NCBI GenBank assembly: GCA_002842045.1
Contig: PHBX01000013.1
Location: forward strand, 1-64,000
Reading direction: 5' to 3'
DNA: 64,000 bases
Source of the DNA: Chloroflexi bacterium HGW-Chloroflexi-3
GTDB taxonomy: Bacteria > Chloroflexota > Anaerolineae > Anaerolineales > Anaerolineaceae
Within the stretch, counting starts at the first letter, position 1, and the number at the start of each line of letters is the position of its first letter. A program made the position numbers and the translations under genes. The notes beneath the pieces were generated by a model. It was not told the origin of the DNA. It worked only from the letters and a program-made list of their open reading frames with translations, and made no database searches. Of the stretch, positions 54,876 through 63,954 are shown one piece after another.

Positions 54876-55656
54876 TTTCCAGCTCGCTTCCCAGATAGGC
54901 CTCCTGCACGGTTGAATTCGATGAAACCTCATTAAATGTTCCCCTTGCGATTTCTTTGCCATATGAAAGAACGACAATATAATCAGCTGTTTTTTGAACC
55001 ACAACCATGTCGTGTTCTATCAGCACAATGCCAATTCCTTTTCTCAAAGATTTAACGCGCATAATATCATCCATTAGTTCTGAAGATTCGTTTGGATCCA
55101 TTCCGGCTGCAGGTTCATCCAGTAATAAAATATCCGGATTTGAAGCCAAAGCCCTACAAATTTCGAGTTTTCTGCGTTCTCCCGGGACCAAATCCCCTGC
55201 ACGCCGATAAGGATTTTCGACCAAAACCTGACTGAAATGTTGCATAAGCTGCATGGCTTCATTAATATTGGAGGCTAACTCTTTTTGTAACAAGTCTCTT
55301 CGGAAAAGAGTATTAATGAAAATGTTTTCTGAAATAGTTGCCATTCCAATCAGAACATTGTCCAACACACTGATATTGTCAAATAATCTGCTTTGTTGGA
55401 AAGTTCTTTTGATGCCCATTTTGGCAATTTTGTGTGGAGGGTACCCATTGATGGTTGTTCCTTTAAATCGAATGTCACCTGAAGTTGGAGTATATAATCC
55501 TGAAATTACGTTAAAGACAGTCGTTTTCCCTGCACCATTTGGGCCGATGATTCCCAAAATTTCATTTTCATGTAAATCCCACGAAAAGTTATCAATGGCA
55601 GTAAGCCCGCCAAATCTCATTGTAAGGTTTTTTACAGTAAGTATTTTTTCAACCAT
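54868..55656 (-). CDS. livG: Branched-chain amino acid-type ABC transporter ATPase LivG
   Basis: The product of about 262 residues has Walker A IGPNGAGKTTVFNVISG, an insert of LivG type, signature LVPGERRKLEICRAL and Walker B ILLLDEPAAGMDP, with the long C-terminal extension. The ATG at 55656 has AAGGATGAAGG upstream; the frame could begin at 55665. It overlaps livM by 8-17 bp. Confidence 0.93.
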   Translation of the reverse strand: MVEKILTVKNLTMRFGGLTAIDNFSWDLHENEILGIIGPNGAGKTTVFNVISGLYTPTSGDIRFKGTTINGYPPHKIAKMGIKRTFQQSRLFDNISVLDNVLIGMATISENIFINTLFRRDLLQKELASNINEAMQLMQHFSQVLVENPYRRAGDLVPGERRKLEICRALASNPDILLLDEPAAGMDPNESSELMDDIMRVKSLRKGIGIVLIEHDMVVVQKTADYIVVLSYGKEIARGTFNEVSSNSTVQEAYLGSELENA

Positions 55657-56866
55657 TTCCTTCATCCTTATTTGCCAATTCAGTTCTGAAATGGGATTTT
55701 TTATACTCTCTGATTTGCTGACGAATAATTCCAGAAGAGCGGAACATTAACATAAGCAGAATGATTAATCCTGTAGCCAACATACGAAAATCCGCTAATG
55801 AGCGAAATTTTTCTGGTGCTACTGAAAGAATAAACGCTCCAATGCTGACCCCAACAATATTATCCAAGCCACCCATAATGACCATGCCCAGAACCTGTAG
55901 CGATGTATTGAAATTAAAATTTTCCGGCGAGATATAACCGATATAATGGGCGTACAAAGATCCGGCAATCCCGGCTAGAAACGCTCCCATGGCAAAGGAA
56001 AGCAGCTTTAATTTTGCCGTGTTGATGCCACTACATTTCGCGGCAATTTCATCCTCACGCACTGCGTTCCAAAACAAGCCTATTTTTGAATTGTAAACAA
56101 AAAAGGCAATTGCCAGCATCAACACCAGAAAGAGCAAGACAAAATAATAAAAATTTATTTGAACAGGAAATGAATTTCCAAAAAGCCGGATGGTTGAAAA
56201 TAAGGACCAACCAAATATTTCTGGGGCTGGTATATTCTTAATTCCATTCGGCCCACCGGTGAATACTAAATTGTTAAGCATGATATATGTAACCAAGCCG
56301 AATGCAATGCTGACCAAAGCCATATGATAAGATCGTGTCCTTAACGTTGGTAGCCCTACCAACCAGCCAAAAAAAGCGGCAATGAATCCGGCAGCCAATA
56401 ATGATACCCAGAATGACATTCCAAATTTGGTTGACAGCAGGGCAGAGGCATAAGCCCCAACACCATAAAAAGCTGCATACCCCAAATTAGGAATGCCGGT
56501 ACTGCCAACTTGAAAATTAAGACCGAGAGCGAGGATGATGGAAATTTCAGCAATGATCAAAATATGGATAATATACGGTTGCGTTCTCGTGGTTAATGGA
56601 ATAATGAACGCCAATATCAATCCGGTAATGATCAGATATACTTTGTCCTTCTTAATTCCATCATTAACGCTTTCCTTCAACTTTGGATATCTGGAATATC
56701 CAAAGAAAACGCCTACACCCAATAACAATCCGGCTATTGTTGTTATTACATTTTCATAAACAACAACGAGATACACACTTGCAACAACCACAATTAATAG
56801 AATGGGGGTAATTATCCTGTTTAATGTTCTGTTTGTGGTTGAATCATTCATTTTTATAGGATTCAT
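55649..56866 (-). CDS. livM: Branched-chain amino acid-type ABC transporter permease LivM
   Basis: The 405-residue permease has about ten membrane helices and the LivM landmarks: GLNFQVGSTGIPNLGYAAFYGVGAYASALL, GLPTLRTRSYHMALVSIAFG, VREDEIAAKCSGINTAKLKLLSFAMGAFLAGIAGSLYA (coupling loop) and VLGMVIMGGLDNIVG. An N-terminal membrane extension of about 90 residues precedes the core. Confidence 0.93.
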   Translation of the reverse strand: MNPIKMNDSTTNRTLNRIITPILLIVVVASVYLVVVYENVITTIAGLLLGVGVFFGYSRYPKLKESVNDGIKKDKVYLIITGLILAFIIPLTTRTQPYIIHILIIAEISIILALGLNFQVGSTGIPNLGYAAFYGVGAYASALLSTKFGMSFWVSLLAAGFIAAFFGWLVGLPTLRTRSYHMALVSIAFGLVTYIMLNNLVFTGGPNGIKNIPAPEIFGWSLFSTIRLFGNSFPVQINFYYFVLLFLVLMLAIAFFVYNSKIGLFWNAVREDEIAAKCSGINTAKLKLLSFAMGAFLAGIAGSLYAHYIGYISPENFNFNTSLQVLGMVIMGGLDNIVGVSIGAFILSVAPEKFRSLADFRMLATGLIILLMLMFRSSGIIRQQIREYKKSHFRTELANKDEGNG

Positions 56867-56877
56867 ATTTTCACAAC

Positions 56878-57798
56878 CTAAACTTTTTCAAATATTTTTT
56901 CGCCTAAAATTCCACTCGGCCGGAAAATTAAGAAGGCAATAACCGCCAGGAATGAAAAAACATCCTGATATTGAGACCCATTCGGTATATAGGCGGCAGC
57001 AAACACTTCAATAAAACCTAATAAAACACCACCAACAATTGCGCCTTGAAAATCGCCCAAACCACCAATAACTGCTGCAGAAAAACCTTTAATACCTAAA
57101 TTGCTTCCTAAATTAAATTTGGTAATGCCGTAAAAGGCACCATTAAGAATACCAGCCAGTCCTGCTAAAGCTGATCCAATAATAAACACTGTAATGATGG
57201 TCTTTTCTATATTAATGCCCATCATTTGAGAAACATCTGAGTTTTGGGACACAGCCCGCATGGCAAGCCCCATTTTTGTTCTCTTAATTATGAAGTTTAG
57301 ACTGATAATGCAAATCACAGAGAGAAAAATAATGGTTAAGGAGTCGTATCCAAATCTTAATCCTGAAATTTCCAGTATACCGGATGGCAGGAGCTTTGGA
57401 AACACCTGCGGATTACTACCATTCGGATAAATAACACGGATGGCTTCCCGAATGACCTGACCTGCTGCAACAGATGCAAGTAACAATATCAGACGAGGAG
57501 CAACCAGTAACGGCTTCACAAGAATTTTATAAATTCCAGCGCCCCACAAACCTGTTAATAGCATTACAAGAATAATGATTACTGGTATTAACAGTCCTGC
57601 TCCTGCTGATAACCATCCCATTTTGGTAGCAAAAAGGAAAATCGGCATTAAAAGAAATGTACCCATCACGCAGGTATCACCGTGTGAAAAATTTGCCAGG
57701 TTGATGACACCCACATACATTGTGAATCCAACAGCCACCAGAGTATATAGACTGCTTACTAATAATGCTGAAATAAAAAGTTGGAAGAAAGTATTCAC
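56878..57798 (-). CDS. livH: Branched-chain amino acid-type ABC transporter permease LivH
   Basis: The 306-residue permease has about eight helices with LVAVGFTMYVGVINLANFSHGD, VRAVSQNSDVSQMMGINIEKT-like coupling loop (starting MRAVSQNSDVSQ) and KGFSAAVIGGLGDFQGAIVGG, the family hallmarks. It lies 80 bp downstream of livK, with a hairpin in between, and 11 bp before livM. Confidence 0.93.
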   Translation of the reverse strand: MNTFFQLFISALLVSSLYTLVAVGFTMYVGVINLANFSHGDTCVMGTFLLMPIFLFATKMGWLSAGAGLLIPVIIILVMLLTGLWGAGIYKILVKPLLVAPRLILLLASVAAGQVIREAIRVIYPNGSNPQVFPKLLPSGILEISGLRFGYDSLTIIFLSVICIISLNFIIKRTKMGLAMRAVSQNSDVSQMMGINIEKTIITVFIIGSALAGLAGILNGAFYGITKFNLGSNLGIKGFSAAVIGGLGDFQGAIVGGVLLGFIEVFAAAYIPNGSQYQDVFSFLAVIAFLIFRPSGILGEKIFEKV

Positions 57799-57827
57799 AA
57801 TAAATTATTCCTGTCAATTTTGGTAAT

Positions 57828-57858
57828 AGAAAGCGCGCTCATCATCTGCGCGCTTTCT
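57828..57858. terminator. Intra-operon hairpin between livK and livH
   Basis: AGAAAGCGCGC (57828-57838) pairs perfectly with GCGCGCTTTCT (57848-57858) around a 9-nt loop. Neither side has a long T run, so it is likely a partial terminator or mRNA-stabilising structure, keeping livK (binding protein) more abundant than the membrane subunits. Confidence 0.65.
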
Positions 57859-57878
57859 AATTTTGGAAAAATTCCTAA

Positions 57879-59048
57879 TTATTTGTCCCAGGGGAATGTT
57901 CTTACACCACTGGCATATTCAGAATCTTCATACTTAACCCATTTTTGATCCTGGTTTACGTACATTGTCAAACCACCAACACCATTTTGGCCATACTCGT
58001 CCCACTGGATATCGCCGATAACACCCTTGAATGTGTTACCAAGAATATAATCAACAATTTTCGCTTTGTCTGGACCAACTGCTTTGAGTGCATCCAGAAT
58101 GATGGCAGCTGAGTCGTATGCATACGGACCATTTTGTTCAAAGGGATCCGTGTATTTTGCATTGTAAGCTTCTACGAAGGCGATCCCTTCAGGCGTGCTA
58201 TTGACATCAAACGTACCTGAGCAAAAAGTGCCTTCAGCATCGCCTAAAACAATTTCTCCAAACGTGTCAGATTGAATTCCTGGAGGACCCATGAACATTA
58301 CATCGGTTAATCCTGCTTTCATGGATTGAATACGAACACCGGCTGCTTCGGTTGTTACACCAGCGTAGAAAATACCCTGAGGGTCCAACTCTCCAACACG
58401 GCTCAATACAGCTGCAAAATCCTGTTGACCAACCGTAACACCAATTGCCTCAAGGATTTTTCCACCACGTTTTTCGATTGCTGCGGTAAATTCGTCACGA
58501 ATTTTTGTGCCGTAGTCTGTCGTGTCGTTGACGATGACCCAATCCATTATGCCGAATTTTTTAGCATATTCTGCGGCCAGTTCCATGCTCTGTTCGGATG
58601 TGGGGATAACTCTTACCGGTTCCTTGTAGTCATTTCCGTAAATAATATCTCTATGAATGGTTCCCCAGAAAATTTGTGCCATTCCATATTTATGAAATAT
58701 ATCTACGGTAGCTAAACCAACCGGACTGTTCCAGTGGGTGGCTGCAGCAACAATATCAGGATCGGATGCAATTTTTGTAGCGGCTGCAACACCGGTTGCT
58801 GGATCAGACGCATCATCTTCGTAAACCACTTCAATGTTATATGGGTAATCGCCAGCAGCTAAAACTTCATCAACCTTGAGCTGGAATGAGTTTTTAGCCC
58901 CAATTCCTACTGCAGCATTTCCGCCTGATAGCGGACCAATAAAACCAATTTTGACAGTTTGTTTCTCTGCCGGTTTTGCAGGTCCACAACCCACCAAAGA
59001 CGCTACGATTAAAATCGTAATTAAAACTAATAGAATCTTTTTTACCAT
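57879..59048 (-). CDS. livK: Substrate-binding lipoprotein of the Liv-type ABC transporter
   Basis: The 389-residue protein has a lipoprotein signal (ASLVGC, C21) and a type I periplasmic-binding fold: VKIGFIGPLSGGNAAVGIGAKNSFQLKVDEV, VYEDDASDPATGVAAATKI and VNDTTDYGTKIRDEFTAAIEKRGGK. It captures the solute on the outside of the membrane and delivers it to LivHM. A strong GGAG lies before the ATG. Confidence 0.92.
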   Translation of the reverse strand: MVKKILLVLITILIVASLVGCGPAKPAEKQTVKIGFIGPLSGGNAAVGIGAKNSFQLKVDEVLAAGDYPYNIEVVYEDDASDPATGVAAATKIASDPDIVAAATHWNSPVGLATVDIFHKYGMAQIFWGTIHRDIIYGNDYKEPVRVIPTSEQSMELAAEYAKKFGIMDWVIVNDTTDYGTKIRDEFTAAIEKRGGKILEAIGVTVGQQDFAAVLSRVGELDPQGIFYAGVTTEAAGVRIQSMKAGLTDVMFMGPPGIQSDTFGEIVLGDAEGTFCSGTFDVNSTPEGIAFVEAYNAKYTDPFEQNGPYAYDSAAIILDALKAVGPDKAKIVDYILGNTFKGVIGDIQWDEYGQNGVGGLTMYVNQDQKWVKYEDSEYASGVRTFPWDK

Positions 59049-59224
59049 TACTCCTCCAAATATAAATGTTATTAATTGTGAGTGAAACGATTAGAAACGG
59101 TTTGGCACACCACAACTATATAAAGAAATGAAGGAGTTGTATATCATCCGGATGACAAGCCCAGAGTAGGGTTTATTTACTTCATATGTAGGATATTTCC
59201 TACAGGACTAATGAGCCTTGAATA

Positions 59225-59854
59225 CTATGCAAGGCTATGTTCCATCACATAACGAATTAATTCAGCAGTTGTCGAAATTTTTAATTTTTCAAATATCCTC
59301 GCACGGTAGGTACTGACGGTTTTGGGGCTGAGATGCAAATCTGCAGCGATCATATTTATTTTTTTTCCTTTAGCTATCTCAAGCATGACCTGAAATTCTC
59401 TATCCGAAAGGGCGTTGTGCAGTTCCTTTGGGTTGGGAGAGATTAAATCATCCACCAAAATTTGTGCCAATGTTGAAGTAACATATTTTTTTCCAGAGAT
59501 GATGCTTTGAATAGCAGCAACCAATTCAGTAGGCGCGCTATCTTTAGTAAGATATCCAAAGGCTCCATTTTTAATGGCTCTACGCGCGTATTGTTCCTCA
59601 GGATACATGCTCAAAAATAATACTTTGGCATTCGGTTGTATATTCTTGATTTGGTTAAGAATTTCCAACCCGTTACCATCCGGAAAGGAAATATCCAATA
59701 TGAAGATGTCAAAAAGTTGATTGTTAATCAAACGTAGTGCAGATGCAGCACTGTCCGCTTCATATACTTCAAATGGAAAAGGCAATTCGGTGAGGATATC
59801 CCGCACTCCTCGCCTTACGATTGAGTGATCATCAGCAATTAATATTTTTATCAT
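59225..59854 (-). CDS. NarL/FixJ-family response regulator
   Basis: The 209-residue protein has a receiver domain (phosphoacceptor D54 in FILDISFPDGNG; acidic pair in IADDHS) and a LuxR-type helix-turn-helix (about 145-205, LSDREFQVMLEIAKGKKINMIAADLHLSPKTVSTYRARIFEKL). It overlaps its kinase gene by 4 bp and lies 176 bp upstream of livK on the same strand, so the Liv-type transporter genes are a likely target. Confidence 0.94.
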   Translation of the reverse strand: MIKILIADDHSIVRRGVRDILTELPFPFEVYEADSAASALRLINNQLFDIFILDISFPDGNGLEILNQIKNIQPNAKVLFLSMYPEEQYARRAIKNGAFGYLTKDSAPTELVAAIQSIISGKKYVTSTLAQILVDDLISPNPKELHNALSDREFQVMLEIAKGKKINMIAADLHLSPKTVSTYRARIFEKLKISTTAELIRYVMEHSLA

Positions 59855-61881
59855 ATCAATTCTTCTATTTTTTTAGTTTCAAAAAGGGGAAGGGAAGCCA
59901 TAACACAGGTACCTTTATTAGTATTACCTGTTATTTTTACTTCACCACCTTTTTGCCTAGCCCGTTCTTGCATACCTAACAACCCCAACGAATGATTATT
60001 ATTAATTTCATTTAAAGTAATTCCCCGTCCATTATCTGAAATTTCCAGACGCAAACCGTCGTCTAAAAATTTCAATGAGATATTGGCTTTCGTTGCATGT
60101 GAGTGACGGGCAATATTTGTTAATGACTCTTGAAAAATGCGATACACTATAGTCTTAATGGCTGAACTCATGACGGGTTCGTTTTCAGGAAATTCAAATT
60201 GACAATCAATGTCAGATCGGTGTTTAAATTCACCCAGATACCACTCCATGGCAGGAATAAGCCCCAAATCATCCAATAAACCAGGACGAAGTTCAGAAGT
60301 AAGTCTACGACTTATCTTAATAGCTTCATCAATCAGACTATTCATTGCTTCAAACCGATCAAGTAGCTTTGGAATGTCTGATTTATTTCTTTTACACCAG
60401 GCAACATCCATTTTCAAACCTGTTAAGAGTTGCCCAAACTCATCGTGAATTTCTCTGGCAAGCAGCGCACGATCGGTTTCGATAGCGGTTTGCAAATAAT
60501 TTGTTAACGCACGAAACTTCTCTTCACTCTCCTGTAACGCTGCCTGTGCTTTTTTCATTAATGAAATATCACGCCACAAGCAATAGGCTTTGTCAAACAA
60601 CCCGGTTTCCGTCTTTCCAATTCGACCATCAAAGGAAATATTGATCAACTCTCCATCGGATCGCAACATCTGAATTTCTACGTCATGAATTTCACCCTGT
60701 AATAGCAACTTCGAGTAATGTTGTGTGAAGCTTGTTTTATCTTCTTCAATTAAAAATTCTCCAAACCATTTACCGATCACTTGATCTAATTGATACCCCA
60801 GTTTTTCCAACCAGATACCATTAACATCAACAATTCTTGCATCCATATCCAAAGATTGATATGGGTGAGGAGATTGCTGAAATAAAATGCGGTAATACTC
60901 TGTGCTTTTTCGCAATTCTTCCTGAAGGCGAATCTTATCTGATATGTCAGTATACATTGCCAAGCTACCAGCATAATTGCCATCTTCATCGAGAATTGGA
61001 TTGGCTGCCACATTTACCCAGATTATTTCTCCCGGTTTTGTTTTTAGCTGTAATTCATAGTTTTCACGAACACCCATTCTTCTATTTTTAATCTTATCCT
61101 CGATTAACTTTTTTCCTTCTTCATTCAACATATCACCATAGAACTGATCTTTTAACTCTTCCAGTGTGTAACCTGTCATCTCGGAAAATTTTTGATTGAC
61201 GAAATAAAAATTACCTTCTGCATCAAAAGTACAAATTCCTTCTTCGGTGGTTTCAACAATATTGCGATATTTTTCTTCGCTTTTTTCCAAATCCAGGCTT
61301 AATTTTTTTCTGGTTAGTTGGTTAGAAAACAATAAGCCCAGCGCTACGGTAGCAATTGGATAGATAATCATAACCGGGGGGGCAATATTACGCAGAACCT
61401 GTAAAAAGACAACCTGTGGCAAAGAGATTGAATCAATAAACATGACCACATGAACGATAATGCCAAAAACGTAGAGCTCAAACCAGCTACTGGGGTTTTC
61501 CTGCTTTTTTCTGAGGTAACGCCAACCGATGCCTATGGCTGTTGAGGTAATAATGACAGACACGCCCATAATCGTACCGGCACCACCCTGCCAGATGCGA
61601 AAGGCACTGGTCATGATGACAGCGATGGCAGAGGGAATAAAGCCAAAGAAAAGCCCGGAAATGCTTAATAAAATGGAGCGGGTATCAAACACCACTCCTG
61701 GCGAAAAAGGCAAAGTGGAAAACATAACTGCAATGCCCAAACCACCAATGGCAAACCCAGACAGAATTTTTTCCCAATTCGATCTAAGGTTTGAGCGCAT
61801 AGAGACCATGCCATACACGGCCCATAACGCTAGAAGTAAGGCTGTGTTATTGATGAGACCTAAGAAAATATTGGCATTCAT
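59851..61881 (-). CDS. Membrane histidine kinase with 5TMR-LYT-like, two PAS and HisKA_3 domains
   Basis: The 676-residue kinase has an N-terminal membrane domain of five to six helices (about 1-190, LytS-type 5TMR pattern), two PAS domains (about 205-325 and 335-455; EKYRNIVETTEEGICTFDAEGNF starts the first), a HisKA_3 dimerisation domain with H479 (AREIHDEFGQ) and a HATPase_c domain (SDNGRG, GLLGMQERA). NarL-type kinases are its class. Its regulator gene overlaps it. It may sense the substrate of the nearby transporter or a cell-wall signal. Confidence 0.92.
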   Translation of the reverse strand: MNANIFLGLINNTALLLALWAVYGMVSMRSNLRSNWEKILSGFAIGGLGIAVMFSTLPFSPGVVFDTRSILLSISGLFFGFIPSAIAVIMTSAFRIWQGGAGTIMGVSVIITSTAIGIGWRYLRKKQENPSSWFELYVFGIIVHVVMFIDSISLPQVVFLQVLRNIAPPVMIIYPIATVALGLLFSNQLTRKKLSLDLEKSEEKYRNIVETTEEGICTFDAEGNFYFVNQKFSEMTGYTLEELKDQFYGDMLNEEGKKLIEDKIKNRRMGVRENYELQLKTKPGEIIWVNVAANPILDEDGNYAGSLAMYTDISDKIRLQEELRKSTEYYRILFQQSPHPYQSLDMDARIVDVNGIWLEKLGYQLDQVIGKWFGEFLIEEDKTSFTQHYSKLLLQGEIHDVEIQMLRSDGELINISFDGRIGKTETGLFDKAYCLWRDISLMKKAQAALQESEEKFRALTNYLQTAIETDRALLAREIHDEFGQLLTGLKMDVAWCKRNKSDIPKLLDRFEAMNSLIDEAIKISRRLTSELRPGLLDDLGLIPAMEWYLGEFKHRSDIDCQFEFPENEPVMSSAIKTIVYRIFQESLTNIARHSHATKANISLKFLDDGLRLEISDNGRGITLNEINNNHSLGLLGMQERARQKGGEVKITGNTNKGTCVMASLPLFETKKIEELI

Positions 61882-62355
61882 AGAGAAATCCTTTTTGGAT
61901 CGGTATGATCAAATCCAAATTTTTATTATAAGTCAGTTTGAGAAATGGGATTTAAATTACCAAGGATGAATGGTTGGAACATATCCAAATTGACAACAAG
62001 GGACAACTCGGTCTCGCGTCCCCGGCAAAGTACCCGAGCGGAGTGAGTGATATCTCCCGCCGCAACCTCCATTCAACAATCCTGAAATATGCCTGCGCAT
62101 CGTCCGTGCCAGGGATGGTGATTTTTACATTCAGGTCAACCAGAATGGGCCACGGTTGTTGATGAGGTGAGGGAAGTACTTTATTACTTGCACACCCCGG
62201 GTTGATACCCGTTCCGAGTACTCGAACCCGGGTCTGGTAATTTCAAATCGGCTCAAGCCTCTAGGTTACCCCCCCGGAACCATCTTGAGATGGTTTGAGT
62301 CTGATAACCTGTGGTTTGAACCACAGGTGTGTGGCAGGCAGGCAGATGAGGCGGG
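61882..62355. other. 474-bp decayed region with a short gene remnant and several hairpins
   Basis: At 62081-62170 the plus strand encodes a peptide LRIVRARDGDFYIQVNQNG-like that parallels the frame near 63770 (LRIVRAKNGGFYVQVDQDG), both without start. Hairpins AACCATC/GATGGTT and AACCTGTGGTT/AACCACAGGT lie near 62277-62330. No intact gene is seen. Confidence 0.55.
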
Positions 62356-62385
62356 TTGAATGCGTTTGCCAGATTAAGGTATGAT
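62356..62385 (+). promoter_or_regulatory. Promoter of the GH114-like lipoprotein gene
   Basis: TTGAAT (62356-62361) and TATGAT (62380-62385) are 18 bp apart; a start near 62392 leaves a 30-nt leader with AAGAGGAG. It makes any translation start upstream of 62392 unlikely. Confidence 0.6.
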
Positions 62386-62421
62386 CAATGTACATTCATC
62401 AAGAGGAGATTCCTGCGAATT

Positions 62422-63261
62422 GTGAAGATTCTTTCTGTTTGGCTTCTAATCCCGTTGCTGTTGAGCGCGTGCAGCCCTGACCAGGCGGTTGTAACGCTGG
62501 CTGCACCTGTCAATCCCAACGCACCTGACACAGTTGCGTACTGGTGGAATCCGGCTCCCGGGTTCTCCTGGCAGTGGCAATTGGATTCGGCGGAGGTGGA
62601 CGCATCCCAAACTGTGGATGTGATTGATCTGGATTATGAGACCGATCCGGTGGTGATCGCAACGCTGAAGGAAAAGGGCATCCACACTATCTGTTATATC
62701 AGCGTTGGCTCCTGGGAGGACTGGCGCCCTGATGCCGATCAATTCCCGGAGGAATTGCTGGGGAAACGCTACCGCGGTTGGCCGGGGGAACGCTGGCTGG
62801 ATATCCGCCGCCTGGATCTGCTGGCGCCGCTGCTGCGTGCCCGTTTAGACCAGTGCCAGCAGCGTGGATTTGATGCAGTTGAACCGGATAACATGGATAT
62901 TTTCTCCAATGCGTCCGGTTTTCCGATCACATATACGGAACAATTAACCTTTGCCAGGTGGCTGGCACAGGAAGCACATACGCGTGGATTGGCAATTGGT
63001 CAGAAAAATGCTCCGGAAATGACCGCCGACCTGGTGGATTTGTTTGATTTCGCTACCAGTGAGGATTGTTTTGCGCAAGGATGGTGCGAGGAGTTGGTGC
63101 CATATATCGATGCGGGGAAAGCGGTGTTTGCGGCTGAGTACACAGATACGGATGTGGACTTTGCCGCCGCCTGTCTGTGGGGTGCAGCAGCGGATTTTTC
63201 ATTTATCTTGAAAAACCGTGACCTGGATGCCTGGATGCAGCCCTGCACGGATGTGCCATAG
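62422..63261 (+). CDS. GH114-like endo-alpha-1,4-polygalactosaminidase, lipoprotein
   Basis: The product of about 279 residues has a lipoprotein signal ending LLLSAC and the GH114 barrel signatures: PAPGFSWQWQLDSAEVD, VDVIDLDYETDPVVIATLKEKGIHTICYISVGSWEDWRPD, GERWLDIRRLD and GFDAVEPDNMD (catalytic aspartate/glutamate region), QKNAPEM. The family hydrolyses galactosaminogalactan-type polysaccharides. GTG at 62422 is preferred (GAGGAG upstream, promoter at 62356-62385). Confidence 0.88.
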   Translation: MKILSVWLLIPLLLSACSPDQAVVTLAAPVNPNAPDTVAYWWNPAPGFSWQWQLDSAEVDASQTVDVIDLDYETDPVVIATLKEKGIHTICYISVGSWEDWRPDADQFPEELLGKRYRGWPGERWLDIRRLDLLAPLLRARLDQCQQRGFDAVEPDNMDIFSNASGFPITYTEQLTFARWLAQEAHTRGLAIGQKNAPEMTADLVDLFDFATSEDCFAQGWCEELVPYIDAGKAVFAAEYTDTDVDFAAACLWGAAADFSFILKNRDLDAWMQPCTDVP

Positions 63262-63559
63262 CAGCACCCACAACCCGGTTGGCTTTTATGTTTAAGAAAT
63301 GCGAAGACTCGTAGTGTGCGGCCCTTACCCAAATGGGATGATATGGCTGAACAGTTGACAGTTGACAGTGACTAGTCCTAAAATCATGACTGAAAATTAC
63401 AGCTCAACTGCTCTTTCATGATACTTTCTCTGGGATTAATCGAAGACAATTATCCCGGAGGAGGACTTGGATTAAGGTGCTGGCAGGAGTGTCGTTACAT
63501 TTTGGAACCGACCGATGACAGGGGATGAGGATTCGCTCACGGCTGCCTGCTCAACGCTC
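63262..63559. other. Gene-free segment with a TTGACAG heptamer duplication
   Basis: Between the GH114-like gene and the dispersed repeat copy B no reading frame is supported. A TTGACAG/TTGACAG tandem occurs at 63355-63372. Confidence 0.45.
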
Positions 63560-63720
63560 ATGCCCAAATGGGATTGTTAGCCGGCCGTAGAGGTGAAGGT
63601 TCGGAGAACGGAATGGATGCGAGTGAACACCCCTACCGTGATCGCCACAGAATCAATTCTGTGGCTGGGGATTCAACCCGATTGAAATCGGTTGGGGGAG
63701 GTTGTGTGAGCGGTAGCTCC
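63560..63720. repeat. Dispersed repeat copy B
   Basis: It matches 53538-53700: 91 bp (63583-63673) differ at one base, and flanks are recognisably related. Internal palindromes CCACAGAAT/ATTCTGTGG and CCGATT/AATCGG suggest folded RNA or DNA. Confidence 0.8.
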
Positions 63721-63751
63721 CCGGTCACCTGTCTCCCGTCCCCGGTCGGCA

Positions 63752-63954
63752 GTTCAGAGATTCGTTTGCGCATCGTGCGGGCGAAGAATGGGGGTTTTTA
63801 TGTCCAGGTGGATCAGGATGGGGAGAGGTTAAGTCAAATCGGTGATGGTAAATTAAAATTCCTAACCTCTCAAACGAATTTTGCCATCAACCCGCATAAA
63901 CAATTCTGGATGATTGCTTACTCTGGCAGAAATTTGGTTCGGTTCAATATCTGA
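63752..63954 (+). pseudogene. Gene remnant downstream of repeat copy B
   Basis: About 65 codons contain LRIVRAKNGGFYVQVDQDG and end GRNLVRFNI, without a start codon or ribosome site of its own; a related fragment lies at 62081-62170. The family is not recognised. Confidence 0.4.

Noticed and set aside
62356..62421. 22-codon N-terminal extension of the GH114-like protein
   Set aside because: It would begin inside the predicted -35 element, and the GTG at 62422 follows a GAGGAG site and gives a proper lipoprotein signal.
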